Shown piece by piece: positions 20,906 to 31,002 of a stretch of DNA of 64,000 nucleotides. The notes beneath the pieces were generated by a model, which worked only from the letters and a program-made list of their open reading frames with translations, searched no databases and was not told the origin of the DNA. Origin of the DNA: Nitrospirota bacterium (lineage in GTDB: Bacteria; Nitrospirota; Thermodesulfovibrionia; Thermodesulfovibrionales; UBA6898); assembly GCA_003252075.1 (NCBI GenBank), contig QKDO01000080.1:1-64000 (forward strand), given 5' to 3'. The position numbers were made by a program, and so were the translations under genes. Within the stretch, counting starts at the first letter, position 1, and each line of letters begins with the position of its first letter.

Positions 20906-22062
20906 AATGGCCCTTTCCACAAAAACAAAGCATAGTCTTCGTTGTCTCCCGCAGGAATCGCACCGATTCCTGTGGGAGGCTCGGCTGGGGTAATGAAAGC
21001 CATCGGCGCAGATGAAGCTCCCTCTCTGTGCCGGTACCCTTCCGCCGCCACTTCCGCAGGTGCACCTGCAGCATCTTTCTGCAATATGAAGTCCCGGTAC
21101 TGGGGAGAGAGGTGGCGAATCCGGACATTTCCCTGCATCCTGAACTTGACATATGCAGCGCAGGCCTGAACATTGAGCCGGGAGTTTTCGATAAACCCTG
21201 CAGCTGTCTCCTCGGATATATCTTCAGGGGAGAATGTCGAGAGCTCCGGGACAATATAATACCTGTCCGCAGCGGTAAAGTTCGTCATGTACTGGTAGAA
21301 CTCTTTCTGACACCGTCCAACATAGCCGCCGCCGATCAGCATAGTTTCTGCACCGACCGCTTTCAGGAACGACAACAGGGGAATGAGGTCATCGGCAAGG
21401 AGTTTGCCGCTGCTTGATGACTCAGATTCGAGATAGAGGATGGCAGGGGAGCCGTTTGCGATCCCGTTGAGATAGCGTGCATATTCATCAGGACCCTCCG
21501 TATATCCGTAGTTCATTGCGTGGCGGTAATCTCGAGGGAGGACCAGAATGACAAGCTTCTCCTCAGTCGTAAGATATTCAATGAAGTTCTTCTCGAATTT
21601 CAGCTGTTCCTGCTCAAGCACCGCGACCGCAGTATCAGGGGAGGTTTCGAGAAAACTGTCGACGATGCTCCCGTGCCGATCCGCGGATCTCTTGAGAAAG
21701 CCGGGCTTTTTCGCATCGAAAAAAAGCGAATAGGAAGGATGGACAAAGATGTATGCAGACCCATGGTCAACATATTTTCTGTAGCGTTCGTACTGGTCAG
21801 GGGATAGGGTGTTCAGATTAGCGAGGGAAAGACCCTGATACGCCCAGTCGATCCATTCCGTGTCTGTTTCAATCCCGTGGTTTCGTTCATCAATCGCAGC
21901 CATGACATTCCGGATGGTTCTTTCTTTCTGTTCCCTGAGTTCTGTTGAGAGGATATCGTCTGGTATGCCGGCAGGTTCGCCCCTCGTCGTCTGCTGCGGT
22001 GCGCAGCCTGCCATGCATGCCAAGGTGAGGCAGACCAGAAGATATGATCGAACGATCTCCAC
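20902..22062 (-). CDS. Hypothetical lipoprotein
   Basis: 386 aa; lipobox-like LACMAGC; overlaps trpD start by 4 nt. Confidence 0.75.
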   Translation of the reverse strand: MEIVRSYLLVCLTLACMAGCAPQQTTRGEPAGIPDDILSTELREQKERTIRNVMAAIDERNHGIETDTEWIDWAYQGLSLANLNTLSPDQYERYRKYVDHGSAYIFVHPSYSLFFDAKKPGFLKRSADRHGSIVDSFLETSPDTAVAVLEQEQLKFEKNFIEYLTTEEKLVILVLPRDYRHAMNYGYTEGPDEYARYLNGIANGSPAILYLESESSSSGKLLADDLIPLLSFLKAVGAETMLIGGGYVGRCQKEFYQYMTNFTAADRYYIVPELSTFSPEDISEETAAGFIENSRLNVQACAAYVKFRMQGNVRIRHLSPQYRDFILQKDAAGAPAEVAAEGYRHREGASSAPMAFITPAEPPTGIGAIPAGDNEDYALFLWKGPL

Positions 22063-22174
22063 GATTTTCTATTCTACCTAGGGAACTTGCCCGAATACAA
22101 GAAATCCCCGGTGCCTTGCTGAAAAGGCCTGCGATAGTGCAATATATCGTTTATTTTGAAAGAAAGGGGAGCGT

Positions 22175-23086
22175 GTGCCACTGCGTGTCGGTGTGATCGG
22201 CGTCGGATACCTCGGACAGCACCATGCACGCATCTTTGCCGGTCTTGAGGGTGTGGAACTGACCGGCGTAGCGGATGCGGACAAAGCAAGGGCTGATGAG
22301 ATAGCGGCAAAGTACGGATGTGCGTCATTCGGCGAATGGAACGAGCTCGCTGGGCAGTGCGATGCGGTCAGCATCGTTACCCCGACAACAACGCACTTTG
22401 AAATCGCACGTGCTTGCCTGAGGGCTGGCAGGGATGTCTTTATCGAGAAGCCGATCACGGAACTTCTTGATGAGGCGCGCGAACTTATCAGCGTGGCTGA
22501 TGCGGGAAACCGCATCCTGCAGGTAGGCCACCTGGAGCGTTACAATCCGGGTATCGTTGCCGCAGCAGAACTGATACAGGAACCGCGGTTTATCGAGGCT
22601 GAAAGGCTCTCCCCCTTCCTCGGCAGGGGCACGGACGTGGATATCACCCTTGATCTTATGATCCATGATATCGATATTGTCACGGGATTTGTGCGGTCAT
22701 CCGTAAAGAGCATCAGTGCAGTGGGTGACCGGGTGCTTACCGGCAAGATCGATGCAGTAAAGGCGTGGATAGAGTTCGAGAACGGCTGCAAGGCGCTTAT
22801 CACGGCAAGCCGGCTGGCAGCGGAGAAGGTGCGGCGGCTGAGAATCCACCAGCAGGACACGTTTATATCCGTTGATTACCAGACCCAGGAAGTGAGAAAG
22901 TATTTCAAGGGTGCTGCCGGTATCGCATTCGACGTGATCAGGCCCGAGAGCAGGGAACCGCTCAGGGAAGAACTGAAAGACTTTGTTTCCTGTGTTCGGG
23001 GGAGGTCATGTCCGCGGGTATCCGGCAGGGAGGCGACGCAGGCACTGGAGATCGTTCTCAGGATCAACGAAATACTGAAACAATAA
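22175..23086 (+). CDS. Gfo/Idh/MocA-family oxidoreductase, candidate UDP-GlcNAc 3-dehydrogenase (GnnA-like)
   Basis: VGVIGVGYLGQHHARIF, FIEKPITE, VGHLERYNPG; upstream of DegT aminotransferase and lpxB. Confidence 0.85.
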   Translation: MPLRVGVIGVGYLGQHHARIFAGLEGVELTGVADADKARADEIAAKYGCASFGEWNELAGQCDAVSIVTPTTTHFEIARACLRAGRDVFIEKPITELLDEARELISVADAGNRILQVGHLERYNPGIVAAAELIQEPRFIEAERLSPFLGRGTDVDITLDLMIHDIDIVTGFVRSSVKSISAVGDRVLTGKIDAVKAWIEFENGCKALITASRLAAEKVRRLRIHQQDTFISVDYQTQEVRKYFKGAAGIAFDVIRPESREPLREELKDFVSCVRGRSCPRVSGREATQALEIVLRINEILKQ

Positions 23087-23115
23087 TAATTTACGGTAAT
23101 GGAGAACGAGAGAAC

Positions 23116-24204
23116 ATGGTCCCAATGATAGATCTGAAAAAGCAGTTTGCCGGAATTAAGGAAGAGGTCCTTGCTGTCGTGACCGAGATCCTTGAGAGTG
23201 CCCATTATGTTCTGGGTCCCAAAGTTTCGGAGTTTGAGAAAAAGATGGCTGCCTATCACGGCGTGGCCGAGGCCATAGGGGTTGCGTCCGGCACGGATGC
23301 CCTGCATCTCGCTGTCAAGGCGCTTGGCATAGGAGAGGGCGATGAGGTGATAACCACGCCGTTCACCTTTTTTGCCACCGCGGAATCGATCCTCTATACC
23401 GGCGCCAGACCGGTCTTTGCCGATATTGACCCCGAGACCATGAATATCGACCCGGTACAGATTGAGGCAAAGATAACAAGAAAGACTAAGGCTATCATCC
23501 CGGTGCACATCTTTGGCCACCCTGCAGATATGGATGCCGTCATGGCAATCGCCGGGAAACATCACCTCTCTGTCATCGAAGACTGTGCCCAGTCATTCGG
23601 CGCCGGCATCAGGGGAAAGAAGACCGGCAGCTTCGGCGAGGCCGGGTGCTTCAGTTTTTATCCGAGCAAGAATCTCGGTGCGTTCGGGGACGGCGGCCTG
23701 GTAACGCTTCATGATACGGGTCTTGGTGACAGGATCAGGATGCTCAGGAATCATGGGTCCCGTGGCGCATATAAGCATGAGTTTGTGGGTGTCAACAGCA
23801 GGCTCGATGAGCTGCAGGCCGGCATTCTTCTGGTCAAGCTGAGGAGGATCGACGCTTACAACAGCAGGAGAAGGGAAAACGCCGCGTTGTATAATGCCTG
23901 TCTTTCGGACCGTGTGCTCAGGCCGGCAGAGCGGCAGGGCATGACGCATGTATATCACCAGTACACGATCAGGAGTCCGAAGCGGGACCAGATAAAGAAC
24001 AGGCTCCATGAGGCCGGTGTATCGTCAGTGGTCTATTATCCGGTCCCTCTGCACCTGCAGGAGGCGCTGGGCTTCCTCGGCCACAAGAAAGGTGACTTCC
24101 CGGTTTCTGAAGAGGCAGCGGAGAAGGTGCTTTCGCTCCCCATGTACCCGGAGCTTGAAGAGAAGACCATAAGGGAGATCGCAGAGATCATCAACAATGT
24201 CTGA
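23116..24204 (+). CDS. DegT/DnrJ/EryC1/StrS aminotransferase, candidate GnnB-like
   Basis: VASGTDALHLAVKALGIGEGDEVITTPFTF; EDCAQSFGA; FSFYPSKNLGAFGDGG PLP-lysine region. Confidence 0.9.
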   Translation: MVPMIDLKKQFAGIKEEVLAVVTEILESAHYVLGPKVSEFEKKMAAYHGVAEAIGVASGTDALHLAVKALGIGEGDEVITTPFTFFATAESILYTGARPVFADIDPETMNIDPVQIEAKITRKTKAIIPVHIFGHPADMDAVMAIAGKHHLSVIEDCAQSFGAGIRGKKTGSFGEAGCFSFYPSKNLGAFGDGGLVTLHDTGLGDRIRMLRNHGSRGAYKHEFVGVNSRLDELQAGILLVKLRRIDAYNSRRRENAALYNACLSDRVLRPAERQGMTHVYHQYTIRSPKRDQIKNRLHEAGVSSVVYYPVPLHLQEALGFLGHKKGDFPVSEEAAEKVLSLPMYPELEEKTIREIAEIINNV

Positions 24205-25339
24205 AACGGTCATGATCGTTGCAGGCGAGACCTCGGGAGAGCTCTACGGAGCACTCCTTGCACAGGCGCTTAAAAAAAAATTCCCTCAGGTCAGGGTCGT
24301 CGGCATCGGCGGTGAACGGATGCAGGCTGCCGGTGTCGAGCTCATTTCCGGCATAGCAAGCGCTTTCGGTCTTGCCGAGGCCGTATCTTCTCTCAGGACA
24401 CTCAAGGAAACGTTCCGGAAAGCCTCTGATGCATTCCGCAAATATCGTCCTTCTGTCCTCGTGCTTATCGACTATCCGGACTTCAACCTCCGCCTGGCGG
24501 CAGAAGCGCGGATGCTGCGGATCCCCGTGCTCTATTATGTGAGCCCGCAGGTATGGGCATGGAGAAGGGGCAGGGTAAAGAAAATCTCCCGGCTGGTGGA
24601 CAGAATGGCGGTCATACTTCCTTTTGAAGAAGCGATCTACCGCGATACCGGCCTTGAAGTTGAATTCGTCGGTCATCCGGTCCTTGACGAGATACGCGGG
24701 ATGAAGACCGGCAAGCATGCGCTGAAGGCGGAGCTGGGCCTTGATCCGGGTCTGCCGCTCATATCTCTGCTTCCCGGCAGCAGGCCCCAGGAGCTGGAAC
24801 GGCTCCTCCCTCTGGTGCTGGATATCGTCAGGGCATGCAAAGGGACATTCCCGGGATATCAGTACTGTATCCCTTTTGCACCGAACACTGACTTGGTAAA
24901 GCACCTGTCATGCATTGATATGCTGAAGGCTGAAGACGTATCGGTCAATAAGAGTGCATCCCTCAGGACTCTTGCCGCTTCTGACTATGCAGTGATCGCT
25001 TCCGGCACGGCAACGCTGCAGGCGGCGCTGCTTGGTGTACCGCTGGTGGTGATGTACAAGCTTTTTCCCCTGACGTTCTGGTTGGGCAAACGCATCGTAA
25101 AAGTCAAATGGGTTTCACTAATCAATATCCTTTCGGACCGAGAGGTCGTTCGGGAACTGCTCCAGAAGGATGCAACCGTAGAGAACGTGCTGCAGGAGCT
25201 GCATAAGATTATGAACGATGCAACGTATCGCGATCAGATGCGGAAAGCATATGAAGACGTGCGTGCGGTCTTTGCCGAAAGACATGCCTCAGAACGGGTG
25301 GCCGACCTGATCATCGCCATGGCCGGTTGGAAGAGATAA
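24197..25339 (+). CDS. lpxB: Lipid-A-disaccharide synthase
   Basis: VAGETSGELYGALL; YYVSPQVWAWRRGR; LPGSRPQELERLLP; SGTATLQAALLGVPLVVMYK. Confidence 0.95.
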   Translation: MSETVMIVAGETSGELYGALLAQALKKKFPQVRVVGIGGERMQAAGVELISGIASAFGLAEAVSSLRTLKETFRKASDAFRKYRPSVLVLIDYPDFNLRLAAEARMLRIPVLYYVSPQVWAWRRGRVKKISRLVDRMAVILPFEEAIYRDTGLEVEFVGHPVLDEIRGMKTGKHALKAELGLDPGLPLISLLPGSRPQELERLLPLVLDIVRACKGTFPGYQYCIPFAPNTDLVKHLSCIDMLKAEDVSVNKSASLRTLAASDYAVIASGTATLQAALLGVPLVVMYKLFPLTFWLGKRIVKVKWVSLINILSDREVVRELLQKDATVENVLQELHKIMNDATYRDQMRKAYEDVRAVFAERHASERVADLIIAMAGWKR

Positions 25340-25571
25340 CGTGAAGGGCATGTGGGATACGGATTTGGCCGATGCCTCTCAAAACCGGTCAGGGCGATGA
25401 GACTCCCCGGCGCCTTGGATTGTGGTATCAGATGCTCAGCGCCCGGACCCCCCCTGAATGAGTATGCTGTTGCGGCTTCCGGTGCTCTTTGGTACCGTTG
25501 CGGCCGGATTTCTGCTTTGCCTGCCTCAGCTGCACGCCGGGTATCGTTGCAGCCGGAAAGACAGGACTGAC

Positions 25572-26837
25572 ATGTTCCTCGTCTACAGCATCCTTTATGC
25601 AGTAGCGCTGTTCATCCTCTTCATCCCGCACTATTTCAAACGCCCCAAGGATTTGCGAAAAAAGTGGCTGCGGGAAAAATGTGGTCTCTTCGCCAGTGAT
25701 CTTCGAACCCTGACCCTTGCCCCTGTCTGGTTCCACGCTGTCTCTGTCGGTGAAGTGAATGCCGTGGTACCTCTCCTGAAAAGACTGAAACGGACCTATC
25801 CGGATCTCCCGGTTGTCCTTTCGACCATTACCGATACCGGCCGGAAGGTTGCCGCGGAAAACGCTCCGGAAGGGACCATGATCGTATATCTCCCCTTTGA
25901 CCTGGCATGCATCCTGAACCGGTGCTTTGCCCGACTCAGGCCAAGGCTCTTCATCGTGGTGGAGACCGAGCTTTGGCCCAATATCTTCAGGGTCGCCCAT
26001 GAGAGAAATGTCCCGGTTCTGGTACTCAACGGCAGGATATCCGAGAAGTCGGCACAAGGATACCGGAAGATCTCCTTTTTCATGAAGAAGGTCTTCGAAG
26101 AGGTAGCGCTCTTCTGCATGCAGAGCAGCTCCGATGCGGAGCGGATACGGTCGATCGGCGCTGATGAAAAGAAGGTCAGGGTCACAGGCAACTTCAAGTT
26201 CGATATGGATATTTCGCAGGATGTGCCTGAATGGATACGGGGGATCAAGGGCCCGGTGATCGTAGCCGGCAGTACGCACGCGGGAGAGGAGCAGATCATC
26301 ATCGATGCCTACCGGGAGAACGTCTACCTCTTCCCCGGCCTCAAGCTCATTATCGCACCCCGCCACCCGGAGCGGTTCAAAGAGGCAGAGGAGACTATTA
26401 TCAGCTCTGACATGCGCTATATAAAACGTACGGAGCTGGGTACGGAAACCGCCGGGCTGCAAGGCAGATCATTTAATATCTTTCTGCTTGATACGGTGGG
26501 AGAATTGAGCGCTGTCTACAGCATTGCCGATATGGCGATCATGGGCAAGAGCTTTGAGGGGTTTGGCGGCCAGAACCCGCTTGAGCCTGCCTACTGGGGA
26601 AAGCCGATCATCTGCGGACCGCACATGGAGAACTTCCCGTTCACGAAAACATTTCTTGATGAAGACGCAGCCTTCGAGGTAACGGCGGCTGGTCTTGCCA
26701 AGAAGATAAAGGAACTTCTCATGCAGCCCGAAAAGGCAAGGGCAGCAGGGGAAAAGGCCCGCTCCCTATACCTGAGAAATTCCGGCGCTGTTGACCGCGC
26801 AGTAAAGATCATCGGGGAATACATTACCGCAGAGTAG
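25572..26837 (+). CDS. waaA: 3-deoxy-D-manno-octulosonic acid transferase
   Basis: VWFHAVSVGEVNAVVPLL; VVETELWPNI; GSTHAGEE; APRHPERF; GGQNPLEPA. Confidence 0.93.
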   Translation: MFLVYSILYAVALFILFIPHYFKRPKDLRKKWLREKCGLFASDLRTLTLAPVWFHAVSVGEVNAVVPLLKRLKRTYPDLPVVLSTITDTGRKVAAENAPEGTMIVYLPFDLACILNRCFARLRPRLFIVVETELWPNIFRVAHERNVPVLVLNGRISEKSAQGYRKISFFMKKVFEEVALFCMQSSSDAERIRSIGADEKKVRVTGNFKFDMDISQDVPEWIRGIKGPVIVAGSTHAGEEQIIIDAYRENVYLFPGLKLIIAPRHPERFKEAEETIISSDMRYIKRTELGTETAGLQGRSFNIFLLDTVGELSAVYSIADMAIMGKSFEGFGGQNPLEPAYWGKPIICGPHMENFPFTKTFLDEDAAFEVTAAGLAKKIKELLMQPEKARAAGEKARSLYLRNSGAVDRAVKIIGEYITAE

Positions 26838-26891
26838 CTCGTTTCCCTAGAGTAATTACCTGCCTGCAAGACCGGAAGCTCTGGCAAGGCC

Positions 26892-27190
26892 TCAGGCGAC
26901 AACAACGCCGTTACGGATATTCAGTCCGACTAAGTTCGCGGCTGCAGTGAAGCCGATAACCGGGAACACACTGTCGCTGTCGTAACTGTCAACAACCGTG
27001 CATGCCGCGCCTTTGACCTCGAATCGTCAGGCTGTCCATGCGGTTACGATCACCCGCTGCAGAGAGGTCTTTCCCCGCATCGGTGCGGAGCAGACAGCGG
27101 GTTGCCGCCTTCAGCCTGATCTCATCAGCTCCCGCAAGGGCATTTGCCTCCTGCGCCGTTCCCTGCTCTCTCCGATGTCTGCCTCTGTTA
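26892..27190 (-). pseudogene. Possible decayed coding remnant read in two frames
   Basis: Minus-strand AQEANALAGADEIRLKAATRCLLRTDAGKDLSAAGDRNRMDSLTIRG then, in another frame, EVKGAACTVVDSYDSDSVFPVIGFTAAANLVGLNIRNGVVVA*. Confidence 0.25.
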
Positions 27191-27203
27191 TTCCCTCATA
27201 ACA

Positions 27204-28436
27204 TCATTTGGCAACGACAACGATCCCGGATTCGGTAACTATGCATCCCCGCAACCTGTCCTCCTCGTGGTCAAACCCGATCTCCATTCCTTCCGGAATC
27301 ACGATATTTTCATCTATGATCGCTCTTCTGATCTTTGCATGCCTTCCCACCTGGACATTATCGAACAAGATCGAATCCTCAACAAGGGCGTAGCTGTTGA
27401 TTTTGCTGCAAGGCCCGAGTATAGACCTGCGCACGGTACCACCGCTTGTAATGCAGCCTCCGCAGACAAGACTGTCGATGTTTATGCCGCGCCGGTCCTC
27501 CTCATCGAAAATGGTCTTTGCCGGCGGAAGATTGCCCTGGTTCGTGAGGATGGGCCAGCCTAAATTGTAGAGGTTGAGCTGCGGACTGATGCTGATAAGG
27601 TCCATATTTGCCTCATAATACGTATCTATGGTTCCCACATCTTTCCAGTATCCTCGCTCATTCGGCTCCATGCCCGGGACTTCATTATCAAAGAAACTGT
27701 AGGCAAATATCTTGTCTCCCCGTGAAAGCATCAGCGGAATGATATGCTTTCCAAAATCAAGGTCTTCATGATGCCTTTTCCCTTCCTGCAGGACCTCGAC
27801 CAGTTTTTTCGTAGAGAAAATATAATTCCCCATGGATGCAAAACAGGAATGCCTTCCGGGGATACGGGGAGGATTTTGCGATTTCTCGACAAATGACATG
27901 ACTTTCAGGTCTTCATCTACGGAAAGCACGCCAAGGCGGGTGGCATCCTCAGGTGAGACCTCCAGTGAGGCAACGGTAAGATCCGCCCTGTTCCTGCGGT
28001 GGTATTCCATCATCTGGGAGATGTCCATCTTATAGATATGGTCGCCGCCGAAGATGACCACAAAATCTGCACCGGAGTAATTGATGAATCTCAGATTCTG
28101 ATATATTGCATCAGCAGTACCTGAAAACCACTGCTGGCTTATGCTGTCGGTCTCGGGGGATATCGTATCGTAAAACTCTCCCAGCCCGGTCCATCTGGCC
28201 CATGATTCCTTGACGTGTTTATTGAGGGAATATGCTTGGTACTGGGTAAGGATGTATACCTTCTTGATGCCCGAATTAAACATGTTGCTTAAGACAAAGT
28301 CTATTATCTTATATTTTCCGCCAAAGGGAACCGAGGGCTTTGACCTGCGCAGGGTAATGGGACTGAGTCTCTCCCCTTTTCCACCCGCAAGGACCATCGC
28401 GATTGTGTTTCTTGTGATATTTCCTGCAGCATACAT
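27204..28436 (-). CDS. glgC: Glucose-1-phosphate adenylyltransferase
   Basis: MVLAGGKGERLSPITLRRSKPSVPFGGKYKIIDFVLSN; GGDHIYKMD. Confidence 0.96.
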   Translation of the reverse strand: MYAAGNITRNTIAMVLAGGKGERLSPITLRRSKPSVPFGGKYKIIDFVLSNMFNSGIKKVYILTQYQAYSLNKHVKESWARWTGLGEFYDTISPETDSISQQWFSGTADAIYQNLRFINYSGADFVVIFGGDHIYKMDISQMMEYHRRNRADLTVASLEVSPEDATRLGVLSVDEDLKVMSFVEKSQNPPRIPGRHSCFASMGNYIFSTKKLVEVLQEGKRHHEDLDFGKHIIPLMLSRGDKIFAYSFFDNEVPGMEPNERGYWKDVGTIDTYYEANMDLISISPQLNLYNLGWPILTNQGNLPPAKTIFDEEDRRGINIDSLVCGGCITSGGTVRRSILGPCSKINSYALVEDSILFDNVQVGRHAKIRRAIIDENIVIPEGMEIGFDHEEDRLRGCIVTESGIVVVAK

Positions 28437-28635
28437 GTTTGCGTTCCCCTTTCTTGTCGGCTCTTTCCTTGACTACAATCTATCAAAGCAAATACCACTT
28501 GAGAAGCTGTTTTCATGCCAGGAATGATAGAGCAGTTCCGGTCAGCGGGAAGGAGACGGCAACGGCGGCCAACCGTGCGGACCTCGGCTCCTGATCCCAA
28601 ACAATGCTGCAGCCGCATCCGAGAAACTCGTCAGC

Positions 28636-28824
28636 TCATGGTCCCTGCGGGCCTTCTTCCATGATATACCGAAGAAGAAATTCTTCATCCTTCGGCGTGA
28701 GATCGAACTTGAGGCATGCCCTCTCGATGAGGGTGAAGAGGGGAATGCCGGGGTGTTCGCAGCGTTCATCTGATATCCACTTGACCGCCCTTCGTAACTG
28801 CTCGCCTTCCGGAAGAATGCTCAT
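28636..28824 (-). CDS. Small hypothetical protein
   Basis: 62 aa MSILPEGEQLRRAVKWISDERCEHPGIPLFTLIERACLKFDLTPKDEEFLLRYI; ggggg SD upstream. Confidence 0.65.
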   Translation of the reverse strand: MSILPEGEQLRRAVKWISDERCEHPGIPLFTLIERACLKFDLTPKDEEFLLRYIMEEGPQGP

Positions 28825-28861
28825 AATGCTCCCCCCTTGGATGCCGCGTAATCGCTATGTT

Positions 28862-29353
28862 TCAGTTGCCGCAGCATTTCTTGAATTTCCTTCCGCTCCC
28901 GCAGGGACACGGGTCATTACGACCGGTCTTGGGCTCCGCCCGCACAACCTGCTTTGGCGGGAGCACTTTGCCGTCAACGAGATACCATAGGCCGGACTCT
29001 TTTCTGAATGAGGACCGTTCATGGTGTTCATGTCTGGTCCCGTTATCCGTGAACGTTGCTATGAAATCGACAGTCCCTTCGCTGTCGTCCGGGCCCCCGC
29101 CGACGGTCCCTACAATCTCGAGTTTATGCCATGCAGAGCGCTCTGCCCACGCGCGGGTAGTCTCTTCATTAAAATCCGTCCGGTGGTCAGGATGAAGGGA
29201 AGAACGCAGGTAATCAATCTCTTTCATCACATATGCAGTGTAGCGTGAGCGCATGAGCTGTTCCGCAGTTGCTGCCTGACGCTCACCCTGTATCAAGGGT
29301 CCGCAGCATGCATCATATGCAGCATCTGAACCGCAGGGGCATCTATCCATCAA
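28862..29353 (-). CDS. YchJ-family protein with N- and C-terminal SEC-C motifs
   Basis: [15 protein letters not shown]...[18 protein letters not shown]. Confidence 0.92.
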   Translation of the reverse strand: MMDRCPCGSDAAYDACCGPLIQGERQAATAEQLMRSRYTAYVMKEIDYLRSSLHPDHRTDFNEETTRAWAERSAWHKLEIVGTVGGGPDDSEGTVDFIATFTDNGTRHEHHERSSFRKESGLWYLVDGKVLPPKQVVRAEPKTGRNDPCPCGSGRKFKKCCGN

Positions 29354-29511
29354 TATCTCCTTGTGCGTTTATCACGCTCGTGCTGCAGAGTCAGCAGGTT
29401 GTATTTTCAGGGTGTATTCTACCACGGAACGTATCATCAGCAGACGGCTTTGACGGAAAAAGTGAAAGATGTCTCATGATTTTGCGGGTAGTTGCGGTAG
29501 AATATCATGAC

Positions 29512-30531
29512 ATGAACCTGCTCGAATATCTGTATTATGTTGGTATGTCCGTGAAGCGGTTCTTCGCTCTGCGGAACCGCAAACGGCTTCCGTGCAGGGT
29601 TATCAGCATCGGGAATATTACGGTCGGCGGTACAGGGAAGACACCCGCAGCGATAGCCGTAGCTGAGGAGGCGAAAAAGCGGGGATTCCTGCCGGTGGTC
29701 CTCACCCGGGGCTACAAGGGAACCGTAAAGGGGCCGTGTTTTGTGTCACGGGGTGACGAACCGCTGCTGAGCGCAGCCCAGGCCGGCGACGAGCCGTACC
29801 TCATGGCGGAGAGACTGCGCGGAGTGCCGATCGTCAAAGGACCGGACCGGTTTGTTGCCGGAATGTTTGCACTGCAGGCATGGGACGGCAACGAGGGTCT
29901 CCCGCCGTCAGTCATCCGCAGGATCGTCTATATCCTGGACGACGGGTTTCAGCACTGGCAACTGCACCGGGACAGGGACATTGTACTTATCGATGCCGGA
30001 AACCCTTTCGGTAACAGGAAACTGTTGCCATCAGGGAGGTTGCGGGAGCCATTGACCGGTCTGAAACGGGCCGATGTTATTGCGGTCACCAAATCAGCCA
30101 GGCAGGACAGCGGCCTTGTGGCTGAATTGAGAAAATTCAACCGGCATGCACCGATCTTTTTCCCCGATCATCGGGCTGTTTCCATAACCCTGCCGTCAGG
30201 AGAGAAGAGACCTCCTGCATGGCTTCATGGCAGGAAGGTCTTCTGTTTCTGCGGTCTTGCTGATCCGGTATCATTCAGAAAGACGGTCTCGCGTGCCGGT
30301 GCTGAGGTCTCCGGCATGAAGACGTACCCGGACCACCATCCCTATGCGCAGAAGGACATCGCTGCGATCGCGCGGGAGTGCAGTGGGTCAGGAGCTGAAT
30401 GGGCCGTCACGACGGGAAAGGACATGGTTAAGATACGAGACCTTGATTTGCCGGGAAATATTCTTATAATAGAGATTGCATTTACTGCAGATCGGCCTTT
30501 TTTCGACAGCGTGTTTGCTGAAGGTGTTTGA
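29512..30531 (+). CDS. lpxK: Tetraacyldisaccharide 4'-kinase
   Basis: VISIGNITVGGTGKTPAAIAVAEE; ILDDGFQHWQLHRDRDIVLID; TTGKDMVKI. Confidence 0.94.
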   Translation: MNLLEYLYYVGMSVKRFFALRNRKRLPCRVISIGNITVGGTGKTPAAIAVAEEAKKRGFLPVVLTRGYKGTVKGPCFVSRGDEPLLSAAQAGDEPYLMAERLRGVPIVKGPDRFVAGMFALQAWDGNEGLPPSVIRRIVYILDDGFQHWQLHRDRDIVLIDAGNPFGNRKLLPSGRLREPLTGLKRADVIAVTKSARQDSGLVAELRKFNRHAPIFFPDHRAVSITLPSGEKRPPAWLHGRKVFCFCGLADPVSFRKTVSRAGAEVSGMKTYPDHHPYAQKDIAAIARECSGSGAEWAVTTGKDMVKIRDLDLPGNILIIEIAFTADRPFFDSVFAEGV

Positions 30532-30548
30532 AAGAGCAGGGGGTTCCG

Positions 30549-30962
30549 GTGGTACGGTATATCAACGTAAAGAGCAAAACAAGAACGGAATTTGTCGACA
30601 TTACGGAAAAGATCCAGGAGATGATCAAGGAGGCCGGGATCAGCAACGGCGTCTGCTATCTCTTCGTGCCGCATACGACAGCCGGCATCACGATCAATGA
30701 AGGCGCAGATCCGTCAGTGCAGCGCGACATCCAGACACACCTTAACAAGCTTGTGCCCTTTGAGGGAGATTATCACCACCGGGAGGGAAACTCCTCGGCA
30801 CATATCAAGGCCTCGGTCATCGGTGTGTCCGCAGTTGTATTTGTAGAGGAAGGGAAACTCGTGCTCGGCACCTGGCAGTCGATCTTCTTTTGCGAGTTTG
30901 ACGGTCCCCGGCATAGAAGAGTTTCCGTGAAGTTCACTGCCGGCGACCGGAAACAGGCATAG
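30549..30962 (+). CDS. yjbQ: YjbQ/UPF0047 family protein
   Basis: VPHTTAGITINEGADPSVQRDI; YHHREGNSSAHIKASVIG; LGTWQSIFFCEFDGPRHR. Confidence 0.92.
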   Translation: MVRYINVKSKTRTEFVDITEKIQEMIKEAGISNGVCYLFVPHTTAGITINEGADPSVQRDIQTHLNKLVPFEGDYHHREGNSSAHIKASVIGVSAVVFVEEGKLVLGTWQSIFFCEFDGPRHRRVSVKFTAGDRKQA

Positions 30963-31002
30963 CCCTGCCAGCCCTTTCCCTGATGAAGGGCAGGGAGCAC
31001 AG

